Below, piece by piece: positions 32,513-40,936 of a DNA stretch of 64,000 nucleotides. The DNA lies in NCBI RefSeq assembly GCF_025950085.1, contig NZ_JAPDDS010000004.1:310001-374000 (forward strand). Reading direction: 5' to 3'. Origin of the DNA: Luteolibacter flavescens (GTDB taxonomy: Bacteria; Verrucomicrobiota; Verrucomicrobiia; Verrucomicrobiales; Akkermansiaceae). The first letter of the stretch is position 1; each line of letters opens with the position of its first letter. The position numbers were made by a program, and so were the translations under genes. A model generated the notes under the pieces. The model saw nothing but the letters and a program-made list of their open reading frames with translations, ran no database searches and was not told where the DNA came from.

Positions 32513-33907
32513 ATGAAACCATCCCGCACCATCGCCCTCATCCGGGGCATCCTGCTTGTCTTCTCGCTCGCCACCTTGCACGCCGAGCCGGAAGCGAAGC
32601 CGCAGCAGAAGCCGAACTTCGTCCTCATCATCGCCGATGACTGCACGTGGAGCGACCTGGAGATCCACGGCGGGCAGGCGAAGACGCCGCACCTGATGAA
32701 GCTCGCGGCGGAGGGGATGAAATTCGAGCGCTGCTTCCAGAGTTCGCCGACGTGCTCGCCCACGCGGCACAATCTCTACACCGGGCTGCACCCCGTGAAG
32801 TCCGGCGCGTGGCCGAACCACACGATGGCCTATCCCGACGTGAAGAGCATCGCCCACTACCTGCAGGCGGGCGGGTATCGCACGCATCTTTCCGGGAAGA
32901 CGCACATCCAGCCGAAGTCGGTCTTCCCCTTCGAATACTCGGCGGTGAAGAAGAACCCGGATCTAACAGCCATCCGCCAGCTCTTCACCGAGTGCGGGGA
33001 GAAGAAGCAGCCCTTCCTGCTCATCGCCGCGTCCACGGAGCCGCATTCGCCGCACAACAAGGGCGACGCCAGTAAGTATCCGCCGGGGAAGATCAAGCTC
33101 AGTCCCATCCAGGCGGACACCCCGGAGACCCGCACCGGGCTCTCGAAGTACTTCGCGGAGATCACCTACTTCGACTCACAGGTCGGAGAGATCCTCACGG
33201 CGTTGGAGGAAAAGGGCCTGCGTCAGAATACATTCGTCATCGTGCTCAGCGAGCAGGGTTACGACCTGCCCTTCGCGAAGTGGACGTGCTACGACGCCGG
33301 GCTGCACAGCGCCTGCGTCATCCGTTGGCCCGGTCAGGTGAAGCCCGGCAGCACCACGCGCGCCATCGTGGAATACACCGATGTGGTCCCGACTTTCCTC
33401 GATGCCGCCGGCCTGCCAGTGCCGGAGGGGCTGGACGGGAAGTCCTTCCTGCCGGTGCTGCGCGGCCAGGCGGAGAAACATCGCGACCACACCTACGCGC
33501 AGCAGACCTCCAAGGGCATCATCCGCGGGCCCGTGAACTACGGCATCCGTAGTATCCGCGGCGAGCGCTACCGTTACATCCGGAATCTGACGCCGGAGGT
33601 CACCTTCAAGAATGCGGTCACGCCCGGGAAGATCTTCCAGAGCTGGGTGAAGGCGGGGGAGGCCGGTGACAAGCACGCCGCGAAGCTGGTCCACGACTTC
33701 CAGCACCGCCCGGCAGAGGAACTCTACGACTGCGATGCCGATCCGTGGAGCCGGAAGAATCTCATCGGCGAGAAATCGCTGGAGCCCGTGGCGGCCGATC
33801 TGAAGCAGCGCCTCGACACCTGGATGAAGGAGCAGGGTGACGAGGGGCAGGCGACGGAGGAGAAGGCATTGTCACGCATGCCGGGGAAGGGAAGGGGTGG
33901 GGATTGA
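32513..33907 (+). CDS. Secreted sulfatase, paralog of the preceding gene
   Basis: The protein has 464 residues from ATG 32513; the frame opens earlier inside the repeat doublet. Signal peptide ends near residue 24 (LVFSLATLHA). PNFVLIIADDCTWSDLEIHGG and CSPTRHNLYTG (Cys81 to Arg85) mark the active site; SGKTHIQPKSVFPFE, STEPHSPHNKGD and LSEQGYDLPFAKW align with the paralog. The two were probably produced by tandem duplication and are separated by a repeat doublet. Export and formylglycine maturation are required. The C-terminus is charged (GQATEEKALSRMPGKGRGG). It is the last gene of the polysaccharide locus. Confidence 0.93.
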   Translation: MKPSRTIALIRGILLVFSLATLHAEPEAKPQQKPNFVLIIADDCTWSDLEIHGGQAKTPHLMKLAAEGMKFERCFQSSPTCSPTRHNLYTGLHPVKSGAWPNHTMAYPDVKSIAHYLQAGGYRTHLSGKTHIQPKSVFPFEYSAVKKNPDLTAIRQLFTECGEKKQPFLLIAASTEPHSPHNKGDASKYPPGKIKLSPIQADTPETRTGLSKYFAEITYFDSQVGEILTALEEKGLRQNTFVIVLSEQGYDLPFAKWTCYDAGLHSACVIRWPGQVKPGSTTRAIVEYTDVVPTFLDAAGLPVPEGLDGKSFLPVLRGQAEKHRDHTYAQQTSKGIIRGPVNYGIRSIRGERYRYIRNLTPEVTFKNAVTPGKIFQSWVKAGEAGDKHAAKLVHDFQHRPAEELYDCDADPWSRKNLIGEKSLEPVAADLKQRLDTWMKEQGDEGQATEEKALSRMPGKGRGGD

Positions 33908-33919
33908 GGCAGTGCCATC

Positions 33920-34071
33920 GTGGTCCGCACGCTCCGCGTGCGGCTTGAGGCAGTTCTTGAGGCGGTCGGAGATCTCCGGCTACTGAAGGTAGGGTGAGAG
34001 TGGTTGTTAGAGAAATGTGCCGCTCCCTGGGTTCCCCGAACGGTGAACCACACGCGGAGCGTGCGGACCAC
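33920..34071. repeat. Perfect inverted doublet of GTGGTCCGCACGCTCCGCGTG
   Basis: The 21-bp unit at 33920-33940 is mirrored exactly at 34051-34071. The unit itself contains CACGC/GCGTG symmetry. The rest of 33908-34128 is empty. Confidence 0.88.
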
Positions 34072-34137
34072 TTCGGTGATGACTCCGGCTGGACTGGGTA
34101 TGCGCAGATGACACTCCGGCGTTCCCCCGTTGTCACA

Positions 34138-34159
34138 TTGTCACGAAAGCGTCAGTTTT
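34138..34159 (+). promoter_or_regulatory. PhoB-box-like direct repeat upstream of the two-partner secretion cluster
   Basis: TTGTCAC-GAAA-GCGTCAG-TTTT reproduces the layout of a PhoB box: two 7-bp CTGTCAC-like direct repeats whose starts are 11 bp apart, each followed by a 4-base spacer. Another GTCAC precedes it at 34132. It lies about 115 bp before the TpsB start. The match is by eye; no score was computed. Confidence 0.5.
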
Positions 34160-34223
34160 CCATTTCGCTGACGACGAATCAGTTGCTCCGATGGTTCCCG
34201 GAATGATTCGGAAATGTAACGCA

Positions 34224-34254
34224 TCGTGTGACGCCACCGTGACGGAAGCGTCAC
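34224..34254 (-). promoter_or_regulatory. Second PhoB-box-like repeat, minus orientation, near the TpsB start
   Basis: On the minus strand CCGTCAC-GGTG-GCGTCAC-ACGA again shows 7-bp repeats 11 bp apart (plus-strand GTGACG at 34228 and 34239). A further inverted GTCAC at 34250 keeps the 11-bp phase and makes GTGACG-GAAG-CGTCAC a palindrome. The site is 20 bp before ATG 34275. Confidence 0.48.
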
Positions 34255-34274
34255 TTGAGGCGGGTTGAGGGGGG

Positions 34275-35996
34275 ATGGGCCGCGCGGCATATCGCCGGGG
34301 CTTGCAAGGCTCCCCATCCATGCCCGTGCCCGCCTCTTCTTCATCCCTCCGCCTCGCCCCGCGATTCCTCGGTGCCGGATGGCTGTGGCTCGGTGCCGCC
34401 ACCCTGCCCGCCGCGGCACAGGATTCACCGGCAGCGGCATCTAACAGCTCTCCCGGCCCTGCCGCGGAAGCCGCCCCGGTCCCGCGGCCGATGTATATCC
34501 GCCAGTACCGCGTGCGCGGGTCGAAGACCCTGAGCGCCGCCGAGGTCCAGAGCGCGGTGTATCCCTACCTCGGCCCGGGACGCCTGCCATCGGACGTCGA
34601 TCAGGCACGTGCGGCGCTGGAAAAGGCGTATCACGAAAAGGGCTACAAGGCCGTCTCCGTCTTCATCCCCGAGCAGCGCATCCGCCAGGGCATCGTCACC
34701 CTGCAGGTGGAGGAAAATCCCGTCGGCCGCCTGCGCGTGCGCGGTGCCCAATTCACCTCGCCCTCCGCTCTCACCCGCCAGGCACCCTCGATGCAGGAGG
34801 GCAAGCCGCTCGATTTCACGCGCCTCACCGACGAGGTGATGGCGATGAACCAGCTACCCGGCCGCACCGTTACTCCCTCGCTGAAGCCCGGCGTGGTCCC
34901 CGGCACCGTGGACGTGGACCTGGAGGTGAAGGACGAGCTGCCCGCCCACGGCAGCCTCGAGCTGAACAATCGCTACAGCGCGGACACCTCCGAGCTCCGC
35001 CTGAATGGCTCGCTGTCCTACGACAATCTCTGGCAGCTCGGCCACTCCGCGGGCCTCAGCTTCCAGATCGCGCCCGAGGACATCGATGACGCGCGCGTCT
35101 TCACCGGCTACTACATGGCGCGCATGCTGGATCACCCCGACTGGGCGATCATGCTGCAGGGCACGAAGCAGGATAGCGACGTGGCCACGCTCGGCGGTGC
35201 GAATTCGCTCGGCCGCGGCGAGATCATCGGCCTCCGCGCGATCAAGACGCTGCCGCCCGCGAAGAATCTCTACCACTCGCTCAGCGTCGGCTTCGACTAC
35301 AAGAACTACGATGACGAGACGGTCATCGCCGGTGTCTCGCTGCCAGCGCCCATCACCTACTACCCCTTCAGCGCGCTCTACACCGCGTCCATCCAGGGCG
35401 GCGCGGCGACGAAGGACAAGGTGGACCGCATCGACATCAATGCCGGTCTCACCTGGGGCTTCCGCGGGCTGGGCGACTCGGCCTACGACTACGCGACGAA
35501 GCGCTACCAGGCGACCGGCGGCTTCATCTACTTCCGCGGCGACATCTCGAAGACGCGCGACCTGACGAACGGCTACCAGTGGTTCGCCAAGATCCAGGGC
35601 CAGGCGTCGAACGAGCCGCTGGTGAATGCCGAGCAATTCTCCGCGGGCGGTCTCGGCACCGTGCGCGGCTACCTGGAGTCCGAGGTGGTGGGGGACAATG
35701 CGATCTTCGGCACCTTCGAATTCCGCAGCCCGTCCCTGCTCCCCGAGAGCTGGAAATACGGCGATGAGGATGACCTCCGCGTCTATGCCTTCATCGAGGG
35801 CGGCGTGACCAGCATCCACGAGGCGCTGCCCGGCCAGGACAGCGGCGAGCAGCTCGGCAGTGTCGGCATCGGCACGCGCGGGAGATTGTTCGACCACCTC
35901 AACGGATCCTTGGATGCCGCCTATCCCATCTTCGACCGACCTGCCGGCCGCGAGCAGGACGTGATGTACACCTTCCGCCTGTGGGGCGATTTCTAA
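34275..35996 (+). CDS. Two-partner secretion transporter, ShlB/FhaC/HecB type (TpsB)
   Basis: The protein has 573 residues from ATG 34275; ATG 34320 (MPVPASSSS) is an alternative start, and both give a signal peptide ending in LPAAAQ. Residues about 72-150 are a POTRA domain (IRQYRVRGSKTLSAAEVQSA, LEKAYHEKGYKAVSVFIPEQ, GIVTLQVEE); a second POTRA follows to about 225 (GRLRVRGAQF, DVDLEVKDELP). The rest is the 16-strand Omp85-type barrel with GGLGTVRGYLESEV, the VRGY-like motif of loop L6 typical of FhaC, and a terminal FRLWGDF. It exports its TpsA partner, presumably the 3733-residue exoprotein in the same cluster, from periplasm to surface. It opens a nine-gene collinear unit. Confidence 0.92.
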   Translation: MGRAAYRRGLQGSPSMPVPASSSSLRLAPRFLGAGWLWLGAATLPAAAQDSPAAASNSSPGPAAEAAPVPRPMYIRQYRVRGSKTLSAAEVQSAVYPYLGPGRLPSDVDQARAALEKAYHEKGYKAVSVFIPEQRIRQGIVTLQVEENPVGRLRVRGAQFTSPSALTRQAPSMQEGKPLDFTRLTDEVMAMNQLPGRTVTPSLKPGVVPGTVDVDLEVKDELPAHGSLELNNRYSADTSELRLNGSLSYDNLWQLGHSAGLSFQIAPEDIDDARVFTGYYMARMLDHPDWAIMLQGTKQDSDVATLGGANSLGRGEIIGLRAIKTLPPAKNLYHSLSVGFDYKNYDDETVIAGVSLPAPITYYPFSALYTASIQGGAATKDKVDRIDINAGLTWGFRGLGDSAYDYATKRYQATGGFIYFRGDISKTRDLTNGYQWFAKIQGQASNEPLVNAEQFSAGGLGTVRGYLESEVVGDNAIFGTFEFRSPSLLPESWKYGDEDDLRVYAFIEGGVTSIHEALPGQDSGEQLGSVGIGTRGRLFDHLNGSLDAAYPIFDRPAGREQDVMYTFRLWGDF

Positions 35997-36047
35997 CAGA
36001 CGCTCCCGCCCGCTCCTTCTTCTCTCCGACACGCCCGCATCTCCTCC

Positions 36048-37901
36048 ATGACCCTCCGTCTTCTCTCCATCCCCTTCCTGCTCGCCGCAGCCCCGCTTCT
36101 CGCCGCTGAAGAAGGCGGCGGCTCCTGGTGGAATCCCGCGTGGACGCAGCGCCAGAAGATCACCATCGACGCCGCCTCGGACACGAAGCTGCCCGATGCC
36201 ACCGGTGCTGCGAATATCCTGCTGCGCCTGCACGAGGGGAATTTCCAATTCACCGCCGCAGCCGAGGGCGGTGCGGACATGCGCTTCGTCTCCGAGGACG
36301 GCGCGACCGTGTATCCGCACCAGGTGGAGAAGTATGACTCGCTGATGAACGAGGCATTCGTCTGGGTGAAGCTCCCCGAGGTCTCCCCCGGCAGCCAGAC
36401 GGTCGCGAATCTCTACTACGGGAATGCCGCGCCGGATGCCGCCGCCGCATCCACCGAGACCTACGACGCCGACACCGCCGCGATCTATCACTTCGCCGAG
36501 GCTTCCGGCAATCCCGCCGACTCTACCTCGAACGAGAACAATGCCACCACCCCCGGCATGGCCGCGGAGGGCTCGCTCGTCGGCAATGGCCTCCGCCTGC
36601 TCGGCAGCGGCGAGCCGGTGAGCATCCCCGCCAGCCCCTCGCTCGCATGGTCGGAAGGCCAGGCCGCCACGGTCTCGCTGTGGGTGAATCCCTCCGCGCT
36701 GGCCGCGAATGCCGTGATCCTCTCGCGCAGCGAGGGTGGCAAGTCCTTCCGCCTGGTGCTCGACCAGGGCATCCCGGTCGTCGAGATCGGCGGCACGCGC
36801 AGCACGCCCGGTGCGCCTCTCACCGAGAAGACGTGGTCGCACCTCGCGATCGTCAGCGCTGCCGGCCAGGTGAAGCTCTACGTGAATGGAGCGGAGTATT
36901 CGCTCGCGCAGGTCGCGCTGCCCGCGCTGAACAGCCCGCTCGCCATTGGTGGTGCCGCCAGCTTCCAGGGCGAGATCGATGAACTCCGCTTCGACAAGGT
37001 CGCGCGCACTGCGGGCTGGATCAAGCTGGCTGCCGTATCCCAAGGCACGTCGGATGCCGCCCAGCGTCTCGTGGCCATCGGCCAGTCGGAGACGGGTGAA
37101 GGCGGTGCCGGTGAGGAAGGCCACGGCGGCGCGCTGGAGCACGTGATGCTCTTCGGCGACATCGCGAAGAACATGATGTTCGACGGCTGGATCGCCATCG
37201 GCGTCTGCGTGCTCATGATTATCGCGGGCTGGACGGTCGCCATCAAGAAGTTCGCCTACCTGAACTCCATCGACAAGGGCACGAAGGAATTCATGCGCCT
37301 GTGGAAGACCCTTTCCTCCGACCTCACCGCGCTCGACCACTCCTGCAATACCAGCGTGAAGAGCTTGGGCGGCAAGGCCGACCCGACCACCGAGGCGCTC
37401 ATCCGCAAGTCGCCGCTTTACGAGATCTACCAGATCGGCTCCACCGAGATCCGCCATCGCCTCGAGCAGGACCGCGCGCACCGGAAGGGCCTCACCGGCC
37501 GCTCCATCCAGGCGATCCGCGCCAGCCTCGACGGCGGCCTCGTCCACGAGACGCACCGTCTCACCAGTGGCCTCGTTTACCTCACCATGAGCATCGCGGG
37601 CGGCCCGTATGTCGGCCTGCTCGGCACCGTGGTCGGCGTGATGATCACCTTCGCCATCATCGCGAAGAGCGGCGAGGTGAACGTGAACTCCATCGCGCCC
37701 GGCATCGCCTCCGCTCTGCTCGCCACCGTGGTCGGCCTCATCGTCGCGATCCCCGCGCTTTTCATCTACAGCTACCTGAACAGCCGCATCAAGAACGCCA
37801 TCGCGGTGATGCAGGTCTTCATCGACGAGTTCGTCGCGAAGATGGCCGAGTTCTACCAGGGCTCGGACAATTCCGGCCCGGTGTCGAAGGTCATCGAGTA
37901 A
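36048..37901 (+). CDS. exbB: ExbB/TolQ-type proton channel with N-terminal DUF2341 and LamG-like periplasmic domains
   Basis: The protein has 617 residues with signal peptide MTLRLLSIPFLLAAAPLLA. Residues about 25-135 (WWNPAWTQRQKITIDA, EAFVWVKLPEVSPGSQTVANLYYGN) match DUF2341. About 140-330 form a concanavalin/LamG sandwich (AIYHFAEASGNPADST, ATVSLWVNPSA, FQGEIDELRFDKVART). From about 375 follows a MotA/TolQ/ExbB channel with three membrane helices; the signature region GGPYVGLLGTVVGVMITF and SALLATVVGLIVAIPALFIY is intact. With ExbD it should couple proton flow to TonB. A lectin-like outer part on ExbB is unusual and may sense or bind glycan or the exoprotein. It lies 51 bp after tpsB. Confidence 0.92.
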   Translation: MTLRLLSIPFLLAAAPLLAAEEGGGSWWNPAWTQRQKITIDAASDTKLPDATGAANILLRLHEGNFQFTAAAEGGADMRFVSEDGATVYPHQVEKYDSLMNEAFVWVKLPEVSPGSQTVANLYYGNAAPDAAAASTETYDADTAAIYHFAEASGNPADSTSNENNATTPGMAAEGSLVGNGLRLLGSGEPVSIPASPSLAWSEGQAATVSLWVNPSALAANAVILSRSEGGKSFRLVLDQGIPVVEIGGTRSTPGAPLTEKTWSHLAIVSAAGQVKLYVNGAEYSLAQVALPALNSPLAIGGAASFQGEIDELRFDKVARTAGWIKLAAVSQGTSDAAQRLVAIGQSETGEGGAGEEGHGGALEHVMLFGDIAKNMMFDGWIAIGVCVLMIIAGWTVAIKKFAYLNSIDKGTKEFMRLWKTLSSDLTALDHSCNTSVKSLGGKADPTTEALIRKSPLYEIYQIGSTEIRHRLEQDRAHRKGLTGRSIQAIRASLDGGLVHETHRLTSGLVYLTMSIAGGPYVGLLGTVVGVMITFAIIAKSGEVNVNSIAPGIASALLATVVGLIVAIPALFIYSYLNSRIKNAIAVMQVFIDEFVAKMAEFYQGSDNSGPVSKVIE

Positions 37902-37929
37902 TCCCTAACAACACCTCGAACGTCACGCC

Positions 37930-38337
37930 ATGGCCTCTGCCGACGACAAGAGCTACGATGACATCAACGTCACGCCGATGGTGGACCTCTACCTCGTGCT
38001 GCTGCTCATCTTCATCATCATGACCACTGCCGGCGTGCAGGGGGTGAAGGTGGACCTGCCGCGCGCGAGCAAGGCCGCCGCGCCGAAGATGGACGGCCCG
38101 AAGATGCAGGCCATCACCATCGACAACCAGGGGAAGATCCGCCTGAACACCACGCCCATCTCCTCGCTCGCCGAGCTGGAGAGCAAGCTGAGCGCGGTGA
38201 AGGCCTCCGCCCCGGACACCCCGGTCGTCGTACGCGGTGACCGCGGTTCGCAGTACCAGGGCGTGATGGACGTGCTCGACGTGCTCGGGCGCGTGGGCAT
38301 CACGAAGATCGGCCTCGCCACCGAGCCGTCGAAGTAA
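37930..38337 (+). CDS. exbD: ExbD/TolR family biopolymer transport protein
   Basis: The protein has 135 residues. The single membrane helix carries the catalytic Asp in NVTPMVDLYLVLLLIFII (about residues 14-31), the protonatable residue of ExbD/TolR. The periplasmic domain has VKVDLPRAS, ITIDNQGKIRLN and VVVRGDRGSQYQGVMDVLDVLGRVGI, typical of the family. It forms the stator with the ExbB encoded 28 bp upstream and drives the TonB-like protein encoded 23 bp downstream. Normal length. Confidence 0.95.
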   Translation: MASADDKSYDDINVTPMVDLYLVLLLIFIIMTTAGVQGVKVDLPRASKAAAPKMDGPKMQAITIDNQGKIRLNTTPISSLAELESKLSAVKASAPDTPVVVRGDRGSQYQGVMDVLDVLGRVGITKIGLATEPSK

Positions 38338-38360
38338 TCCTCACCCGACTCACCGCCGCC

Positions 38361-39032
38361 ATGGCCTCTTTCACCAGGATCACCACCGGCACCGCAGGCC
38401 TCTGCCTGGCTGCGGTCGCGCTCGCACTCACCTCGTGCGGGAAGAAGGAGGAGCCGAAGAAGAAGGCCCCCTCCGTCGTCATCGTCGATATCCCGCCGCC
38501 ACCTCCTCCACCACCCCCGCCGCCGCCACCGAAGCAGGAGCCGCCGCCGGAGGAACAGCCGAAGGAGGAGGAAATGATCGCCCAGGAGGAGATCCAGGAG
38601 GAGGCACCCGCCGAGCCCGATGCTCCTGCCGATGAACCCGCACCGCTCGGCACCGGCATCGCCGGCGACGGCCCGCCCGATGGCTTCGGCCTGAGTGGCA
38701 AGGGCGGCGGCGGTGGCACCGGCACGGGTGGTGGCCGCCGCGGCATCCCCGCCGGGAAATACGACGGCGCTGCCCGCATGGTCATCCGCTCGCTGACCGC
38801 CGAACTCCAGCGGAACGCGAAGACGCGCTCCGCCACCTTCAACGGCCGCGTCGCTGTCTGGGTGGACTCCACCGGTCGCGTCACCCGCGTGAAGCTCACC
38901 GGCTCCTCCGGCAGCTCCGCCGCGGACGATGCGATCCGGAATGACCTCATCGGCTTCCAGTTCTCCGAGCCTCTCCCGTCCGACATGCCCATGCCGATCC
39001 ACATGCGGCTCTCCGGCCGCAAGGCGAACTGA
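38361..39032 (+). CDS. TonB-like energy transducer with a lipobox-like N-terminus
   Basis: The protein has 223 residues. The N-terminus has one hydrophobic helix (GLCLAAVALALTSC) and a lipobox-like L-T-S-C at residue 26, then KKEEPKKKAPS. A 13-residue Pro run, a Pro/Glu-rich stretch (about 43-85) and a Gly-rich hinge follow, the rigid periplasm-spanning arm seen in TonB. The C-terminal about 85 residues (VIRSLTAELQRNAKTRS, GRVAVWVDSTGRVTRVKLTGSSG, MPIHMRLSGR) fit a TonB C-terminal fold. It should transmit ExbBD energy to an outer-membrane partner. If the cysteine is lipidated, this TonB would be held by lipid and not by a helix that contacts ExbD, which would be unusual; reading it as a plain membrane anchor is equally possible. 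Confidence 0.8.
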   Translation: MASFTRITTGTAGLCLAAVALALTSCGKKEEPKKKAPSVVIVDIPPPPPPPPPPPPPKQEPPPEEQPKEEEMIAQEEIQEEAPAEPDAPADEPAPLGTGIAGDGPPDGFGLSGKGGGGGTGTGGGRRGIPAGKYDGAARMVIRSLTAELQRNAKTRSATFNGRVAVWVDSTGRVTRVKLTGSSGSSAADDAIRNDLIGFQFSEPLPSDMPMPIHMRLSGRKAN

Positions 39033-39081
39033 CCCCATCCGCCCGTCCCCTCCCGACAAGACCGACCTCTCTCTCATCCCA

Positions 39082-40935
39082 ATGCTCCGCCACGACTCAC
39101 ACGTCCGTCTCTCCACGTTGCTTGCGCTCCTCTCGCTGCAGGCCGGACTGCTGCACGCCCAGGAAGCCGACCCCGCCGCGCTGCCTGATGAACCCGGCAC
39201 CGACCTGCCCGCGCTGACCGAGCCGGATGCAAACGCCCCGGCGACCGATGCCGCCACCGGCCCCGCCGCGATGATGGCCGGAGGCTCCGTCTCGCAAAAC
39301 GTCACCATCAATCTCATCAGCCGCCTCGTGAAGCGCGGCATGCTCACGCAGGAGGATGCGAATGACCTCATCGCCATGGCCGAGGCGGATGCCCAGGCCG
39401 CGCGCCTCCGCGACGAGTCCATGCGGGTTGCTATCGCCGACGCCGCCGCGCCTCCGTTGGAAGAGGGCGACGTGGGCGTCAGCTACGTGCCGGAGCCGGT
39501 GCGCCAGCAGATGCAGGCCGAGATCAAGGCCCAGCTCACGGCCGAGGCCCGCGAGCAGGAGTGGTCCGCGAAGAATCCGAAGCCGGAGTGGAAGGAACAG
39601 TGGGAGATCTTCGGCGACCTCCGCACCCGCTACGAGGGAACCTTCTTCGGCGATGGCAATGACAACACGGGTGCCTTCCCGAATTTCAACGCGATCAACA
39701 CGGGCTCGCCTTTCGATGTCGCGGGCACGCAGTTCTCGCCGCAGCTCAATGTGGACGAGGATCGCCAGCGCTTCCGCTTCCGCTTCCGTGCAGGCGCGGG
39801 CTTCGATCTCGAGGACGGCTTCAGCGGTGGCTTCCGCGTGGCCACCGGCGACAGCAACTCGCCCGTCTCGACGAACCAGTCCTTCGGCACCTCGGGCGGC
39901 AATTTCTCGAAGTACCAGCTCTGGCTCGACCGCGCCTTCCTCTCCTACAACTTCGGCAAGCAGCTCGATGCCGACGTGAACATCGACATCGGCCGCTTCG
40001 AGAATCCCTTCTTCGCCTCCGAGGTGATGTGGGACGACGACATCGGTCTGGACGGCATCGCGCTGCGCGGCTCGCACCAGGTGGCGGACGGCGTGAAGGT
40101 CTTCGGTGCCGGTGGTGCCTTCCCGATCTTCAATACGGACTTCCATTTCGCGTCGAACCAGCCCGCGAAATTCGAGAGCACGGACAAGTATCTCTTCGCC
40201 GGCCAGATCGGCGTGGACCTCAAGATCAAGGACGACCTGAATGCGAAGTTCAGCGTCGCCTACTATGACTTTAGTGGAGCCGAGGGCGAGTTCTCCTCGC
40301 CCTACACGCCGCTCACTTCCTCCGACGCGGGCAGCAGCGATGCGACGCGCCCGTCCTTCGCTCAGAAGGGCAATACCTACATGCCGCTGCGCGTCATCAT
40401 CCCGGATGCGAGCAATGGCTTCGGCACCACGAACCAGTGGCAGTACTTCGGCCTCGCGACGCCCTTCAAGAACGTGACCTTCACCGGCCGCCTGGACTAC
40501 GACGGCTACGAGCCCGTCCGCCTCTCGGCCGTGGGCGAGGTCATCAAGAACGTGGCCTTCGATGAAAACCGCCTCGCGCTCTACGGCGTGAACAACCGCG
40601 GCCCGGCCGGTGCTGGCGGTGGCAGCGGTGCCTTCGAGGGCGGCGACATGGCATGGTTCCTGAATCTCATCGCGGGCAGTCCGTCCTTCGACAAGCGCGG
40701 CGACTGGAATACCTTCATCGGCTACCGCCATGTGGAATCCGACGCGGTCATCGACGGCTTCACCGACTCCGACTTCGGCGGCGGTGGCACGAACATGAAG
40801 GGCTTCACCATCGGCGGGAATTACGCGCTCTCGCCCTCCGTCCGCGTCGGCGCCCGCTGGATGAGCGCCGGGGAAATCGCCGGACCCACGCTGAAGAGCG
40901 ACGTCCTCCAGTTCGACATCAACGCCAAATTCTAA
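39082..40935 (+). CDS. Putative outer-membrane porin (Porin_5-like) with coiled N-terminal region
   Basis: The protein has 617 residues from ATG 39082; the frame extends upstream into the TonB gene. A signal peptide (about 1-27, LLALLSLQAGLLHAQ) is followed by an acidic linker, then NLISRLVKRGMLTQEDANDLIAMAEADAQAARL, a helical periplasmic segment often found at the start of this porin family, and from about residue 185 a barrel with strands such as FGDLRTRYEGTFFGDG, RFRFRFRAGAGFDLEDG and FSKYQLWLDRAFLSYNFG, ending DVLQFDINAKF. This resembles the putative-porin family (PF16930). It has no TonB box or plug domain, so it is not a classical TonB-dependent receptor. Substrate unknown; phosphate or phosphoester uptake is a hypothesis from the upstream Pho-like sites. 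Confidence 0.82.
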   Translation: MLRHDSHVRLSTLLALLSLQAGLLHAQEADPAALPDEPGTDLPALTEPDANAPATDAATGPAAMMAGGSVSQNVTINLISRLVKRGMLTQEDANDLIAMAEADAQAARLRDESMRVAIADAAAPPLEEGDVGVSYVPEPVRQQMQAEIKAQLTAEAREQEWSAKNPKPEWKEQWEIFGDLRTRYEGTFFGDGNDNTGAFPNFNAINTGSPFDVAGTQFSPQLNVDEDRQRFRFRFRAGAGFDLEDGFSGGFRVATGDSNSPVSTNQSFGTSGGNFSKYQLWLDRAFLSYNFGKQLDADVNIDIGRFENPFFASEVMWDDDIGLDGIALRGSHQVADGVKVFGAGGAFPIFNTDFHFASNQPAKFESTDKYLFAGQIGVDLKIKDDLNAKFSVAYYDFSGAEGEFSSPYTPLTSSDAGSSDATRPSFAQKGNTYMPLRVIIPDASNGFGTTNQWQYFGLATPFKNVTFTGRLDYDGYEPVRLSAVGEVIKNVAFDENRLALYGVNNRGPAGAGGGSGAFEGGDMAWFLNLIAGSPSFDKRGDWNTFIGYRHVESDAVIDGFTDSDFGGGGTNMKGFTIGGNYALSPSVRVGARWMSAGEIAGPTLKSDVLQFDINAKF

Positions 40936-40936
40936 C

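Noticed and set aside
34854-37556. 900-codon open frame on the minus strand
   Set aside because: It lies fully antisense to the tpsB and exbB genes, has an Arg/His/Ala/Val-rich composition typical of high-GC shadow frames, and shows no domain motif.
38361-40935. Porin as a TonB-dependent receptor
   Set aside because: No plug domain and no TonB box were found at the mature N-terminus; the protein fits a simple porin better.
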